Source of the DNA: RGEC01 sp964626685
GTDB taxonomy: Bacteria; Bacteroidota; Bacteroidia; NS11-12g; UBA955
DNA length: 64,000 nt
NCBI GenBank assembly: GCA_964626685.1
Contig: CAZVJY010000001.1
Coordinates: forward strand, 62,001 to 126,000
Reading direction: 5' to 3'
The notes beneath the pieces were generated by a model, which saw only the letters and a program-made list of their open reading frames with translations, did no database searches and was not told the DNA's origin. Below are positions 1-9,050 of the stretch, in pieces (position 1 is the first letter of the stretch; each line of letters starts with the position of its first letter). The translations under genes and the position numbers were made by a program.

Positions 1-3000
1 TGTTCTGCACCCACAGGAAGACATTCAACTGCAAAGGATTGTCTTTCCCGGAGCGTTTCAGGCTGAAACCTTTGGTAATATTGATATCAATGGTTTGCTG
101 CCATGGCAAACGGGCACCAAAAGGAACACCTTTAATCTGAGCCCTGTCAACCGCACCAATCTGAACAGGACGGGTTGTTGGGGTGTAAGGAGCGCCGCTG
201 TAAGCGTTGGCAATGATATTGAAGCTGGTAAACTTGAAGATCTCTTTTCCGCCTACAATGGGTCCGGTGTAAAGGTTCTTCTTGGTTTTAAAGTCTTTAC
301 CTCCACCCCAAGCCCAGGTTGCTGATAACTTCACGTTGTGACGAATGTCCAGTTCACCGAGCGGAATTACATTTCTGAGGTTAGGCTGGTTGCTGGCAAT
401 CAGTGCAGCCTGCGAGTTGATATTAGAACCGGTACCGTCTGCAAACTGCATCATGTAGCTGGCGAGCAGGCTCAACGGACCTATTTCTTCCATAACGAAT
501 GTTCCGCGGAATCCGGTGATGGTTGCGAAATCGATATTACGGAAAGTAGTGTAGGTAACAGGGAAACCTTGCGCAATCTGGTAAAGACCAAAGTCGCGGC
601 GAATTTCTGAATAAGAAGCAGCCATTTCAAGACCTTTGTTCTTTTTACGTCCAAACAGTTGTTTGTAACCTACTTCGTAGTCGGTTTTCACACGGCTCTT
701 CAGATCACCGTTTGAAATGGTGGCACCTTGACGGTTTTTGAGGTAATACAATTCATCAATGGTGAGGAATGATGCACCGCTGTTAGGTCTTTGTGCCAGC
801 ACGTCATAGCTCACATAGAATGTTTTGCGACCGGGTTCCAGCGGGAAGCTAAACCAAATACGGGGCAGGAAATTCAGGGCCGGGGTAAAGTCACGAAGAG
901 CTTCTTTACCCAGCACGAGGCTATCGGTATTGGTAGCTACTAGATAAGGAGCAATACGGCCGTTTGAAGTCTGGTTCGCCAGGAATTCAGGGTTGCGCTG
1001 TTCGCTTCCGTCGGCATTATACCAGCGGTCTCCGTTGCGATAACCCACAATTTTGGTAGGGGATTTCAGGTCATTTACATAAACGGCATAGTTGCTGCCA
1101 ATATTGCCAGGGTGGTTTACATCCAGACCATTGATCTGCTTAACTTCAGCAGCCGTGCGAATAGGGTGCAGGGTGTAAGGATCTTTCAGCACAAACTGGT
1201 TTGCATCGTAGCTCTCCATACGCAGACCCAAACGGAATACCAGATCCTTGAACTGGAACTGATCCTGTATCCAGGCAGCCATATAAACAGGCCTGAAGGC
1301 ACCGATGGTGCGCATGGTTGGATTGTTAAGAAACTCTTCGATAGCAGGCTTTCTGAATACTTTGTTACCCATGTGGTCGTAACCAAAATAGTTAACCACT
1401 CCATTACCATTGTTAAGCAACTCATCGGCTGTAAACATGTCAATAGAGAAGTCTCCGGGTTTGTAGCTGTTTATGTCTACAAAAGTGCGCTCATCCACTG
1501 AGTTGCCGTACACGTCGCGGGCTCCCTGCGAAATCAGTTTGTTTCGGAAAGAGCGGTCAAAATTGCTTTGGTCTGCAACGTTAACCAGACGATTGTAGCG
1601 AACCGTGTCGGTAAATATACCATTGGCATCATAGCTCAATATAGGATTGTTGCGGTCCAGTTCAGAGATATGGCGGTTCATCAGCTGGCCCATCAGGATC
1701 CAAAGACCATTGGCACTAAGGCCATAGCCGCGTGAAATCTGCTGTTCGTAGTAGATACCGGCCTGAAGGTCATGTGGAGTGCGTTCACGGCCACCTACAG
1801 TTTTGGGTTTAACCTGCATCTGTCCAATCGCAAACAGCGAGAAACGCTGGGACTGGTTTTTATTGTAGCCGCTGGTAATTCCACCCGGAGTGCCCCATAG
1901 AGAATAAATGTTGTTGGGATTAAAACCGTTCATCAAACCCTGGCTCTGAATCACCTGAGAGGAATTTCTCACGCTAAAACCGCGGCTTGCATAATAATCA
2001 TAAACATTTTGGGTATAGCGAGCCCTTACAGGGTTAAGATTACTGGGGGTAAATGTCATCAAAGTATCTGAATAGCCCACAAGCTCCCAGTAGTTTCTCA
2101 GCTGTACTGTGTTGCCAAACTGATCTGTAACTGTGCGAGGTTCTTTGTTTGGATTTTGCTGCTGGTCGTAATTCGAGAATTGATAAACGGGCATTGGGTA
2201 TGACTGGAACGTTCCCACATACCCATAATCGAAGATATTGTCCAGGTGGTTGGCATCGCGGCCCATACCTGATGCATCCTGATATTCAAGACGGGCGGTG
2301 TAAAAGGCACTCTTGATGCTGCTGTTTTTGTCTACCTTAAAGTTTTGGGTAAACTGCAGGTAACTTCTGAAAGTAGTATTGTCTGAACGTGCGTTGTTCT
2401 TATAGTTCATAACAGAGTTGCTGGCAGCAAGACCCTGGCTGTAGAAATACGAAGCGTAACCCGTTACAGTTACCTGATTGTTGGGGCGGAATTCAAGCTT
2501 ACCGATGAAGTTACCTTGATATAAAGGAGAATTGGGACGGGCTTTCAGACGTTCAAAATCGCTTTCGCGCAGGTAAGAACCGCGGTGTATGAAGCCACTG
2601 GGGGTCATCATCAGTGGATTTTCCTCCAGCTCGCGGAGTTTATCTTCCTTCACGACGTATACACCGGTGCGTGTAGGTGCTGGATCCTTGAAATACCCGA
2701 GGTTACCGTTCAGAACAAAACCCAATTTCACGAGTTCTTTGGTGGTACCTGTTTCGTCCTTGTATTTCTTTTTCCAAAGTGGACCCGACACAAAACCTTC
2801 CAGTGTATTATATCCGAAAGGATCAAGTCCCTGAGAAGTAATTCCTTCAACTGCTGTAACCAATTTGGCTGTAGCACCGCGCGAGGTATAGCTGAAAGCA
2901 CCACCGGTAAGGTCACCGTACATGGCAGGAATACCGCCAATGTTGGCAGCAATCGCATCTGTTCCGAGTGTGGGCAATGCACCTGAACCAATCACACGCA

Positions 3001-3538
3001 TACCATCAATAAATGTTCCGTTACCATCGGCACGTGTACCCCTTACGGATACACCCTGGGTAGTAGCAACAACAGCAGCGTTGGTAGAGATTACCGCATT
3101 CAGACCACGCTGACTGCCTTGCAGCAGTTGCTTGTTGGATACGGAACGCTCGTTTTTGATGAGATCTACCGGAGATTTCTTGGCAACACCGGTAATTACG
3201 AGTGTTCCCATTCCCTGGGTAAGAGATACATCCTGCTGTGGGTTAAGACCTACAGAGAGAGGTATCTCGAGTTTAACCGGGTTGTAGCCGCCCTTTTCCA
3301 CTTCCATTTCGTAGGTTCCGGGATCCAGGGTCTGGAATACACAATAACCATCGCTGTCTGTGGTGTCGGTTTTTACCAAAATGTCATTTTTGGACATTTT
3401 GATAATGGCACCTGAAACAGACGCCCCTTTAAAAGTCACTTTAACACGGAAGTCAGCAAAACTGGTTTGTGCTTTGGCCGCCGCCGCGCTGAGACTGAGG
3501 ATGGTTACAAAAAGAAACTTAAGTATAGTTCTGTTCAT
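1..3538 (-). CDS. TonB-dependent receptor, C-terminus cut by window edge
   Basis: Outer-membrane active-transport receptor; substrate unknown. An uninterrupted minus-strand frame of 1179 codons starts at the ATG at 3536-3538 and runs off the left edge. It begins with a signal peptide (MNRTILKFLFVTILSLSAAA, cleaved near KAQ), then a carboxypeptidase-regulatory-like beta-sandwich (about residues 25-100: GASVSGAIIKM, DSDGYCVFQTLDPGTYEMEV), then a plug domain (SVRGTRADGNGTFIDGMRVIG). The last readable stretch (NPLQLNVFLWVQN) resembles late barrel strands, so probably a hundred or so residues are missing. No SusC signature and no SusD neighbour are visible, so an Oar-type receptor is more likely than a SusC. 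Family assignment is firm; the substrate is not inferable. Confidence 0.9.
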   Translation of the reverse strand, partial: MNRTILKFLFVTILSLSAAAAKAQTSFADFRVKVTFKGASVSGAIIKMSKNDILVKTDTTDSDGYCVFQTLDPGTYEMEVEKGGYNPVKLEIPLSVGLNPQQDVSLTQGMGTLVITGVAKKSPVDLIKNERSVSNKQLLQGSQRGLNAVISTNAAVVATTQGVSVRGTRADGNGTFIDGMRVIGSGALPTLGTDAIAANIGGIPAMYGDLTGGAFSYTSRGATAKLVTAVEGITSQGLDPFGYNTLEGFVSGPLWKKKYKDETGTTKELVKLGFVLNGNLGYFKDPAPTRTGVYVVKEDKLRELEENPLMMTPSGFIHRGSYLRESDFERLKARPNSPLYQGNFIGKLEFRPNNQVTVTGYASYFYSQGLAASNSVMNYKNNARSDNTTFRSYLQFTQNFKVDKNSSIKSAFYTARLEYQDASGMGRDANHLDNIFDYGYVGTFQSYPMPVYQFSNYDQQQNPNKEPRTVTDQFGNTVQLRNYWELVGYSDTLMTFTPSNLNPVRARYTQNVYDYYASRGFSVRNSSQVIQSQGLMNGFNPNNIYSLWGTPGGITSGYNKNQSQRFSLFAIGQMQVKPKTVGGRERTPHDLQAGIYYEQQISRGYGLSANGLWILMGQLMNRHISELDRNNPILSYDANGIFTDTVRYNRLVNVADQSNFDRSFRNKLISQGARDVYGNSVDERTFVDINSYKPGDFSIDMFTADELLNNGNGVVNYFGYDHMGNKVFRKPAIEEFLNNPTMRTIGAFRPVYMAAWIQDQFQFKDLVFRLGLRMESYDANQFVLKDPYTLHPIRTAAEVKQINGLDVNHPGNIGSNYAVYVNDLKSPTKIVGYRNGDRWYNADGSEQRNPEFLANQTSNGRIAPYLVATNTDSLVLGKEALRDFTPALNFLPRIWFSFPLEPGRKTFYVSYDVLAQRPNSGASFLTIDELYYLKNRQGATISNGDLKSRVKTDYEVGYKQLFGRKKNKGLEMAASYSEIRRDFGLYQIAQGFPVTYTTFRNIDFATITGFRGTFVMEEIGPLSLLASYMMQFADGTGSNINSQAALIASNQPNLRNVIPLGELDIRHNVKLSATWAWGGGKDFKTKKNLYTGPIVGGKEIFKFTSFNIIANAYSGAPYTPTTRPVQIGAVDRAQIKGVPFGARLPWQQTIDINITKGFSLKRSGKDNPLQLNVFLWVQN

Positions 3539-3560
3539 ATGTCTTTTTCGTTTGGTCGAT

Positions 3561-3587
3561 GAAACCGGGCTTTTTATCCGGAGTTTC
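3561..3587 (-). promoter_or_regulatory. Imperfect hairpin in the leader of the TonB receptor
   Basis: On the minus strand GAAAC-t-CCGG and CCGG-GTTTC flank an A-rich loop, 23 nt upstream of the receptor start. It lies downstream of a one-mismatch -7 box (TAAACTTG, near 3595-3602), so it would be in the 5' leader. Its role is unknown. The rest of the 3539-3726 gap is A+T rich with no gene. Confidence 0.3.
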
Positions 3588-3726
3588 GTTTGCAAGTTTA
3601 CCCAAAAAACAACGATTAAACAAACCAATAAATCAAGGTTGCCAAAACCTGCTTTTTTTATGACAAAAAGATTGATATACAGGCCTAAAGCAACAATGCT
3701 ATGACAAAACAATATGTCCCTTGACT

Positions 3727-4677
3727 TTACAATGTCATTCTGCGACACACTTCGGCAGCGAGTACCTCTGAAATTTTGCGGTAGCTTTCATGGGTCCATC
3801 CCCCAATATGTGGGGCCAGCACTACACGCGGATTCCGAATCAACGCATTAAACCATCTGTTTTCGGTCTCTGTAAACTTAGGCAGCTGCTCATTCTCCAG
3901 CACATCAGCTGCAAATCCGGCAATATGGTTATTTTCCATAGCTTCAACCACATCGGTAGTTTTGACAACCTCTCCCCGGCTGAGGTTCAGCAGATAAAAG
4001 GGCTTCCGGCATTCAACAATGAAAGACTGATTTACCATGAAGCGGGTTTCATCGGTCAATGGCACATGCAGGGTAATGATATCTGCTACCTCTTGCAACT
4101 CGCTCAGTTCCACTTCTTTTACTCGTTTACTGCCAAAATTTTTCTTGTACTTATCATAGGCTATTATGTTTACACCAAAGCCTTGCAAGCACTGCGCCAC
4201 AGCACTTCCTGTATTCCCATAACCGATAATACCAACGGTTTTCCCCTTCAACTCTGTTCCGCGGTTTTCTTCCCGTCGCCATATGCGTTGTCTTACCTCG
4301 GCATCTGCCCGGGCCAGGTTGTGCAGCAAGGAAAGAAGCATTCCCACGGTGTGTTCAGCAACGGCATCCGCATTGGCCGCAGCTGCATTAAACAATTCTA
4401 CACCCAGCATGGATGCTGCCTTTTCATCCAAATTATCCATGCCTGATCCTCCGCGTGCCACCCATTTCAATAGCGGTGAAGCTTGCAGCAATTCTATGTC
4501 TACGGGTGTTTTACTCCGAATAACCAGACCGGTAAAAGCCTTCGTAAGCAATTCCAGAATGCGCGCTCTGTCGGCCTCCGGTTCGTAAACAAATTGAATC
4601 CCCTCAGATGTGAGAGTATCGGTCAGAAACGGATGAAAATCATCCACAATCAAAACGGCATGCTGTGCGGGTTTCAT
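3727..4677 (-). CDS. D-2-hydroxyacid dehydrogenase (SerA-like, NAD-binding)
   Basis: NAD(P)-dependent oxidation or reduction of a 2-hydroxy/2-oxo acid. The 316 aa include the Rossmann motif GYGNTG (about 152-157) after GKTVGI, the NLSRGEVV segment with catalytic Arg (about 234), DVLENEQ with the Glu (about 261) and APHIGGW with the catalytic His (about 290). There is no C-terminal ACT regulatory domain, so it is the short form; 3-phosphoglycerate dehydrogenase is possible but other 2-hydroxyacids cannot be excluded. It starts 11 nt after the stop of the biotin carboxylase gene, with no promoter box visible between, so the two are probably cotranscribed. Confidence 0.85.
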   Translation of the reverse strand: MKPAQHAVLIVDDFHPFLTDTLTSEGIQFVYEPEADRARILELLTKAFTGLVIRSKTPVDIELLQASPLLKWVARGGSGMDNLDEKAASMLGVELFNAAAANADAVAEHTVGMLLSLLHNLARADAEVRQRIWRREENRGTELKGKTVGIIGYGNTGSAVAQCLQGFGVNIIAYDKYKKNFGSKRVKEVELSELQEVADIITLHVPLTDETRFMVNQSFIVECRKPFYLLNLSRGEVVKTTDVVEAMENNHIAGFAADVLENEQLPKFTETENRWFNALIRNPRVVLAPHIGGWTHESYRKISEVLAAEVCRRMTL

Positions 4678-4688
4678 GCCTGACAGAA

Positions 4689-6194
4689 TTAAGAGTAATA
4701 GCTTTTACGGTTTTTCAGCCAGGCGCTTTCCGAAGAAGCCGTGGCAGAAGCTTCTGAAGCTGCTTTTGATCCCTGAAAAAAGCCTACTGCGGCCATGGCT
4801 GCTGCGCTTTGCTCCTCAGCAGAAAGCACATCGCCTGTTTGATCTTCAGGGTTGTAATGTTTGGCAATGAAATGGGTATCAAATTTGCCTGCCCTGAAGT
4901 CGGGATGATTGAGAACAAATTTTCCAAAATCGAGTGTGGTTTCAATACCTGTGATTCTGTATTCATCAATAGCGCGAATGAGCCTGGCAATGGCTGTTTC
5001 ACGGTCTTCGCCCCAGGCAATGAGTTTTGAAATCATGTTGTCATAGAAAATAGGTATTTCCATGCCGGCTTCCATACAGTCATCCACGCGCAATCCGGGG
5101 CCTTTGGGTATGGCGTAATCGGTGAGGGTACCTACACTGGGCAGGAAGTTGTTGCGCGGATCTTCAGCGCACACGCGCAATTCAACCGCATGTCCATTCA
5201 TTTTCAGCTCATCCTGTGAAAAGGCCAATGGCAGCCCTGCAGCCACCCTTATCTGCTCTTTTACCAGATCCAGACCGGTTATGCATTCCGTAACAGGATG
5301 TTCCACCTGCAGTCGCGTATTCATTTCCAGGAAATAAAAATTCCCGTCATCACCAAGCAAAAACTCCACTGTTCCGGCACCGGTATAGTTGCAGGCCCTG
5401 GCGACATTTACAGCCGCTTCACCCATGCGATCTCTCAATTCAGGCGTAAGAACCGCACTGGGGGCTTCTTCCACCAGTTTCTGATGGCGGCGCTGAATGC
5501 TGCACTCGCGCTCAAACAGGTGGCAAACATTCCCCAGCGTATCCGCCATAATCTGAAACTCTATGTGTCGGGGGCCACTTACATATTTTTCAATAAAAAC
5601 ACTGTCATCGCCAAAAGCACTTCTTGCCTCGCTGCGGGCGGTTTGAACTGCCTGTGCAAATTCATTTTCAGCATACACCACACGCATCCCTTTTCCGCCG
5701 CCGCCGGCACTGGCTTTTACCAGCACCGGAAAACCTACCTGTTTTGCAATCTGCAAAGCCGCGCCGTCATCGGTAATGGCATCATTGATTCCGGGAACCA
5801 GCGGAACTCCATACTTCTCAACGGCCTGTTTGCTGCGGATTTTATCTCCCATCATATCCATACTCTCAGGCGAAGGACCAATCAGGGTAATGCCGTTTTC
5901 ACGCAAGAGACGGGCAAATGTGGCATTCTCACTCAGAAAACCATAGCCGGGGTGCACTGCATCCACACCGGCTTTTTGTATAACTTCCAGAATTCGGTCC
6001 TGCCGAAGGTAGCTGTCTGCTGAAGCTGCAGTTCCAATACAATAGGCTTCATCGGCGTACCGCACATGGAGGGCGTTTTTGTCGGCCTCGGAGTAGACCG
6101 CCACGGTTGGGATGCCAAGCTCCCTGCAGGTGCGCATGACACGAATGGCAATTTCACCGCGGTTGGCAATCAGTATTTTCTTGAAGTGAGGCAT
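4689..6194 (-). CDS. accC: Biotin carboxylase subunit (AccC-type)
   Basis: ATP-dependent carboxylation of biotin on a carrier protein, the first half-reaction of acetyl-CoA (or related acyl-CoA) carboxylase. It has the N-terminal PreATP-grasp (KILIANRGEIAIRV), HPGYGFLSEN (about 81-90), the glycine loop KASAGGGGKGM (160-170) and the FLEMNTRLQVEHPVTE catalytic stretch. I start at the ATG at 6192-6194 (MPHFKKILIANRG, 501 aa); an upstream in-frame ATG at 6278 would extend over the divergent promoter region and into ccmB. The C-terminus carries about 45 Ala/Ser-rich residues beyond a typical AccC. No biotin carrier gene is adjacent, so the acyl-CoA partner is not fixed by context. Confidence 0.9.
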   Translation of the reverse strand: MPHFKKILIANRGEIAIRVMRTCRELGIPTVAVYSEADKNALHVRYADEAYCIGTAASADSYLRQDRILEVIQKAGVDAVHPGYGFLSENATFARLLRENGITLIGPSPESMDMMGDKIRSKQAVEKYGVPLVPGINDAITDDGAALQIAKQVGFPVLVKASAGGGGKGMRVVYAENEFAQAVQTARSEARSAFGDDSVFIEKYVSGPRHIEFQIMADTLGNVCHLFERECSIQRRHQKLVEEAPSAVLTPELRDRMGEAAVNVARACNYTGAGTVEFLLGDDGNFYFLEMNTRLQVEHPVTECITGLDLVKEQIRVAAGLPLAFSQDELKMNGHAVELRVCAEDPRNNFLPSVGTLTDYAIPKGPGLRVDDCMEAGMEIPIFYDNMISKLIAWGEDRETAIARLIRAIDEYRITGIETTLDFGKFVLNHPDFRAGKFDTHFIAKHYNPEDQTGDVLSAEEQSAAAMAAVGFFQGSKAASEASATASSESAWLKNRKSYYS

Positions 6195-6240
6195 TGTATA
6201 AGGTATTGGCGCAGGTTCGTTATTATAATGAATGATTGAA

Positions 6241-6258
6241 TTACCTTCGCGAAGGTAA
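6241..6258. promoter_or_regulatory. 18-bp perfect palindrome between accC and ccmB-like gene
   Basis: TTACCTTCGCGAAGGTAA is its own reverse complement. Each half reads TACCTTCG, one mismatch from the Bacteroidota -7 element TAnnTTTG, so the same 18 bp could supply face-to-face promoters (23 nt before the ccmB start, 55 nt before accC) and/or bind a dimeric regulator. Confidence 0.5.
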
Positions 6259-6272
6259 AACAGAATTTCTGC

Positions 6273-6935
6273 ATGCAAAACGGTATTCGAAGGTTTTGGA
6301 TTTTGGTAAACAATGAGATTGCTGCCGATTTGCGCAAGCCCTTTTTTCTCTCTGCGACAGTGCTTCAGCTGCTCACCATAGGCATGCTTTGTTACCTGGG
6401 GAATAACAACATACAGATAAAAACCTGGAATAGCCTGTTTTGGATCTCGCTCATTTTCAGCACCTTTCAGTCTATTTCACGCGGATTTACAGGTGTTTCC
6501 CGCAACCGTTGGATTTACCTGAATCAGCTTGCTTCGCCGTTTATGACGGTAATATCCAAAATCACGTACCATGGCCTGCTCATGGCTTTTTTCAGCATAC
6601 TAAACCTGCTCATTTTCTCGCTGCTGCTGGGCTATCCGGTACTACATGGTGTGGTTTACATGGCTGCTCTGTTTCTTACCAGCCTGGGCATTTCTACCAT
6701 TTTCACCATGATCTCTGCCATTGCAGGTAAAACGCATCAACCCGGAATTATAGCACCCGTGCTATCACTCCCTGTCATATTACCCCTGATTCTGGTTGGA
6801 ATGCAGGCAAGCCAAAAGGCATTGCAACCTTTGCTGGTCAGTTCCGTATACAAAGATTTAATGCTGCTGGCAGCCCTGAATTTTTTGGTTCTGGTGCTCG
6901 CCGGCATTCTGTTTACGCCACTCTGGCGCGACTGA
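6273..6935 (+). CDS. ccmB: CcmB-like haem exporter permease subunit
   Basis: Predicted inner-membrane subunit of the ABC-type CcmAB machinery of system I cytochrome c maturation. The 220 aa form about six hydrophobic segments, with the N-terminal cytoplasmic pattern FWILVNNEIAADLRKP and SRNRWIYLNQLASP typical of the family, and length matches (about 220 aa). It is alone: the neighbours are accC (divergent) and a protease (convergent, 5 nt apart), with no ccmA, ccmC or ccmE here. Assignment rests on family resemblance; a related ABC-2-type permease is the alternative. Confidence 0.75.
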   Translation: MQNGIRRFWILVNNEIAADLRKPFFLSATVLQLLTIGMLCYLGNNNIQIKTWNSLFWISLIFSTFQSISRGFTGVSRNRWIYLNQLASPFMTVISKITYHGLLMAFFSILNLLIFSLLLGYPVLHGVVYMAALFLTSLGISTIFTMISAIAGKTHQPGIIAPVLSLPVILPLILVGMQASQKALQPLLVSSVYKDLMLLAALNFLVLVLAGILFTPLWRD

Positions 6936-6940
6936 TTCGC

Positions 6941-9031
6941 TTATTTCAGCAGATCCTGCATCATCAGAATAGCCTGATCCAGCCAGGCATCCTTCGCATA
7001 CATCTTCAACCATTCCTTGCGCTGGGCTTCGCGTACTGCATCCCCTTTCACTTCTTCCAAATCAGAGAGCAGCGCTTCAATCTTTCGTTCCATAGGTTTG
7101 TAGGCACTATCAGAGAAGCGCTTTTCCTCATCCTTGAGTGACTTTTGCTGGGCCGTATATTTCTTCAGGTTCAGGCTCCATGTATAGCTATCGCGCATCG
7201 CTGCCAGGCTCTTCGATCTTTTTTGAACGTTGTTGAAGTGTTCGGAACCGGCAATCCTGTTTTTCGCGGCCTGCACGGCAGCAGGGAACTGTGCCGTGTG
7301 GGCAGCGGTGAAAGGTGCGTAGGACGCAGGTTTGATTTTATCGAAAGCCAGGTGGTGCTTCATTTCCCGTTCACCCTGAGGAATTTCATCGTATAAATCC
7401 GGGATAATAACATCCGGCGTTACCCCATTAAGCTGGGTGGTTCCACCATTAATGCGGTAGAACTTCTGAATGGTCACCTTCAACTGACCAAATCCACGGG
7501 GAAAGTCTGCAGAGCTGCCACCGCCTATTGGAATAAAGGTTTGAACAGTACCTTTCCCAAACGTACTTTTCGATCCTACAATCAGGGCTCGTTTGTAGTC
7601 CTGCATGGCTGCTGCCAAAATTTCGCTTGCAGAAGCGCTGTAGGTATTTGTGAGTATGAGCAAGGGACCGCTGTATACAATATTGGGATCGGGATCACCG
7701 GGAGCGTCAACCCCACCGCGCGGCTCGCGCACCTGTACAATGGGACCCTCCTTGATAAACAAGCCGCCCATATCGATGGCATCGGCCAAAGAGCCGCCGC
7801 CATTGTTGCGCAAATCGAGCATAATGCCCTCAGCACCTGCATCTTGCAGCTTAAGCAACTCCATGTACACATCCTGTGATGAGTGACGGCCGCGGCCCTT
7901 CTCACTAAAATCTGCATAAAAACTTGGCAACTGTATGATGCCCATTTTTTTACCGCCAAATTCAATGATGGCGCTGCGCGCATAGCTTTCTTCTATAACC
8001 ACCACTTCGCGGATGATTGGAATAACTTTGACGGATCCATCAGGTTTTTTCACGGTAAGGCGCACTTCTGTTCCTTTTTTGCCTCGGATGAGCTGAATGG
8101 CATCATCCAGTTTCATATCTACCACATCCACCGGTTCGGCTGCACCCTGCGCCACTTTGATAATCAAATCGCCGGCCTTCAGTTCGCCTTGCCTGTAACT
8201 GGCACTGCCGGGCACAATCCGTTCTACTTTGATGTAACCATCGCGCTCAGACAGTGTAGCACCGATACCTTCCAGTTTACCGGTCATGCTGATATCGAAA
8301 TTGGCTTTGTCTTCGGGTGGATAGTAATTTGTATGGGGATCGTACAGTTCGGTTATGGTATTGACGTAAAAAGAAATTTTATCGCGTTTATCCATTTTGC
8401 GCCAGCGCTTAAACCAGTCTGTACAGAACTTACGGGTTTCTTCACGGGCTTTGGTTTCCAGTGTATCAAAGGGTTTACGGGCACCAGCAGTAGAATCCTT
8501 GGCATTGCGCATTGCCTCCTGCTTTCGGTAAAGCCGGTCAACGGTCTGATACTGCAGCCATAAGGTCCAGTCATCTTTCAGGGCCTTGATATTCGGCTGG
8601 TATTTTTCTGTCGTTTCACGAACTGTGTAAGTGGCATTTTGCTCATAGTTAAATGGCTTGTCCAGTGTGGCATTGAAATGGGCCTCCAGTACAGCAAGGC
8701 GGTTCATCAGAATATCCCATGCAGAGTCATAGAAATCATAGCGACCTGCCTTAATCTGATCATCCAGTGAATACTGGTACTTTTCCAGTTTCCTGATATC
8801 TTCCTGGGTAAAGAAATGCTTATCATCGTCCAGCTTTTCCAAAACATTGTCATACAGTTTTTTGGAAAATTCATCGTTGATTTTAACAGGAGCATAATGC
8901 TTCTCCGCGAGTATGCCGGTAACGCGCACCAGCAATGAATCGCCGGCAGTGAATTTTTTATTGCTGCAAAAAACCAGCAGGGTTAATGCGGTACCTACTG
9001 TAAAAAAGGAAATCCAGGATTTTATTCTCAT
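6941..9031 (-). CDS. prc: Tail-specific (C-terminal processing) protease, S41 family
   Basis: Periplasmic or membrane-attached serine protease that cleaves proteins near their C-termini. The 696 aa start with a lipoprotein-like signal (LLVFC, Cys22), then an all-alpha N-terminal region, a PDZ domain (about 250-335, GIGATLSERDGYIKVERIVPGSAS), the S41 core and a DUF3340-like C-terminus. The catalytic set matches E. coli Prc: Ser467 in TYSASASE, Asp478 in AAMQDY and Lys493 in FGKGTVQ. It begins 19 nt downstream of the M49-like peptidase stop, so the two form a probable two-peptidase operon. Confidence 0.93.
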   Translation of the reverse strand: MRIKSWISFFTVGTALTLLVFCSNKKFTAGDSLLVRVTGILAEKHYAPVKINDEFSKKLYDNVLEKLDDDKHFFTQEDIRKLEKYQYSLDDQIKAGRYDFYDSAWDILMNRLAVLEAHFNATLDKPFNYEQNATYTVRETTEKYQPNIKALKDDWTLWLQYQTVDRLYRKQEAMRNAKDSTAGARKPFDTLETKAREETRKFCTDWFKRWRKMDKRDKISFYVNTITELYDPHTNYYPPEDKANFDISMTGKLEGIGATLSERDGYIKVERIVPGSASYRQGELKAGDLIIKVAQGAAEPVDVVDMKLDDAIQLIRGKKGTEVRLTVKKPDGSVKVIPIIREVVVIEESYARSAIIEFGGKKMGIIQLPSFYADFSEKGRGRHSSQDVYMELLKLQDAGAEGIMLDLRNNGGGSLADAIDMGGLFIKEGPIVQVREPRGGVDAPGDPDPNIVYSGPLLILTNTYSASASEILAAAMQDYKRALIVGSKSTFGKGTVQTFIPIGGGSSADFPRGFGQLKVTIQKFYRINGGTTQLNGVTPDVIIPDLYDEIPQGEREMKHHLAFDKIKPASYAPFTAAHTAQFPAAVQAAKNRIAGSEHFNNVQKRSKSLAAMRDSYTWSLNLKKYTAQQKSLKDEEKRFSDSAYKPMERKIEALLSDLEEVKGDAVREAQRKEWLKMYAKDAWLDQAILMMQDLLK

Positions 9032-9050
9032 TGATTTATCTATCTTGTTA

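Noticed and set aside
3625..3660. Hairpin plus T-run as a plus-strand terminator (AGGTT...AACCT followed by T7)
   Set aside because: The stem is five base pairs and no plus-strand gene ends upstream of it.
4283..4588. Plus-strand open frames within the minus-strand dehydrogenase and biotin carboxylase genes
   Set aside because: No signal, motif or promoter box; low-complexity translations typical of shadow frames.
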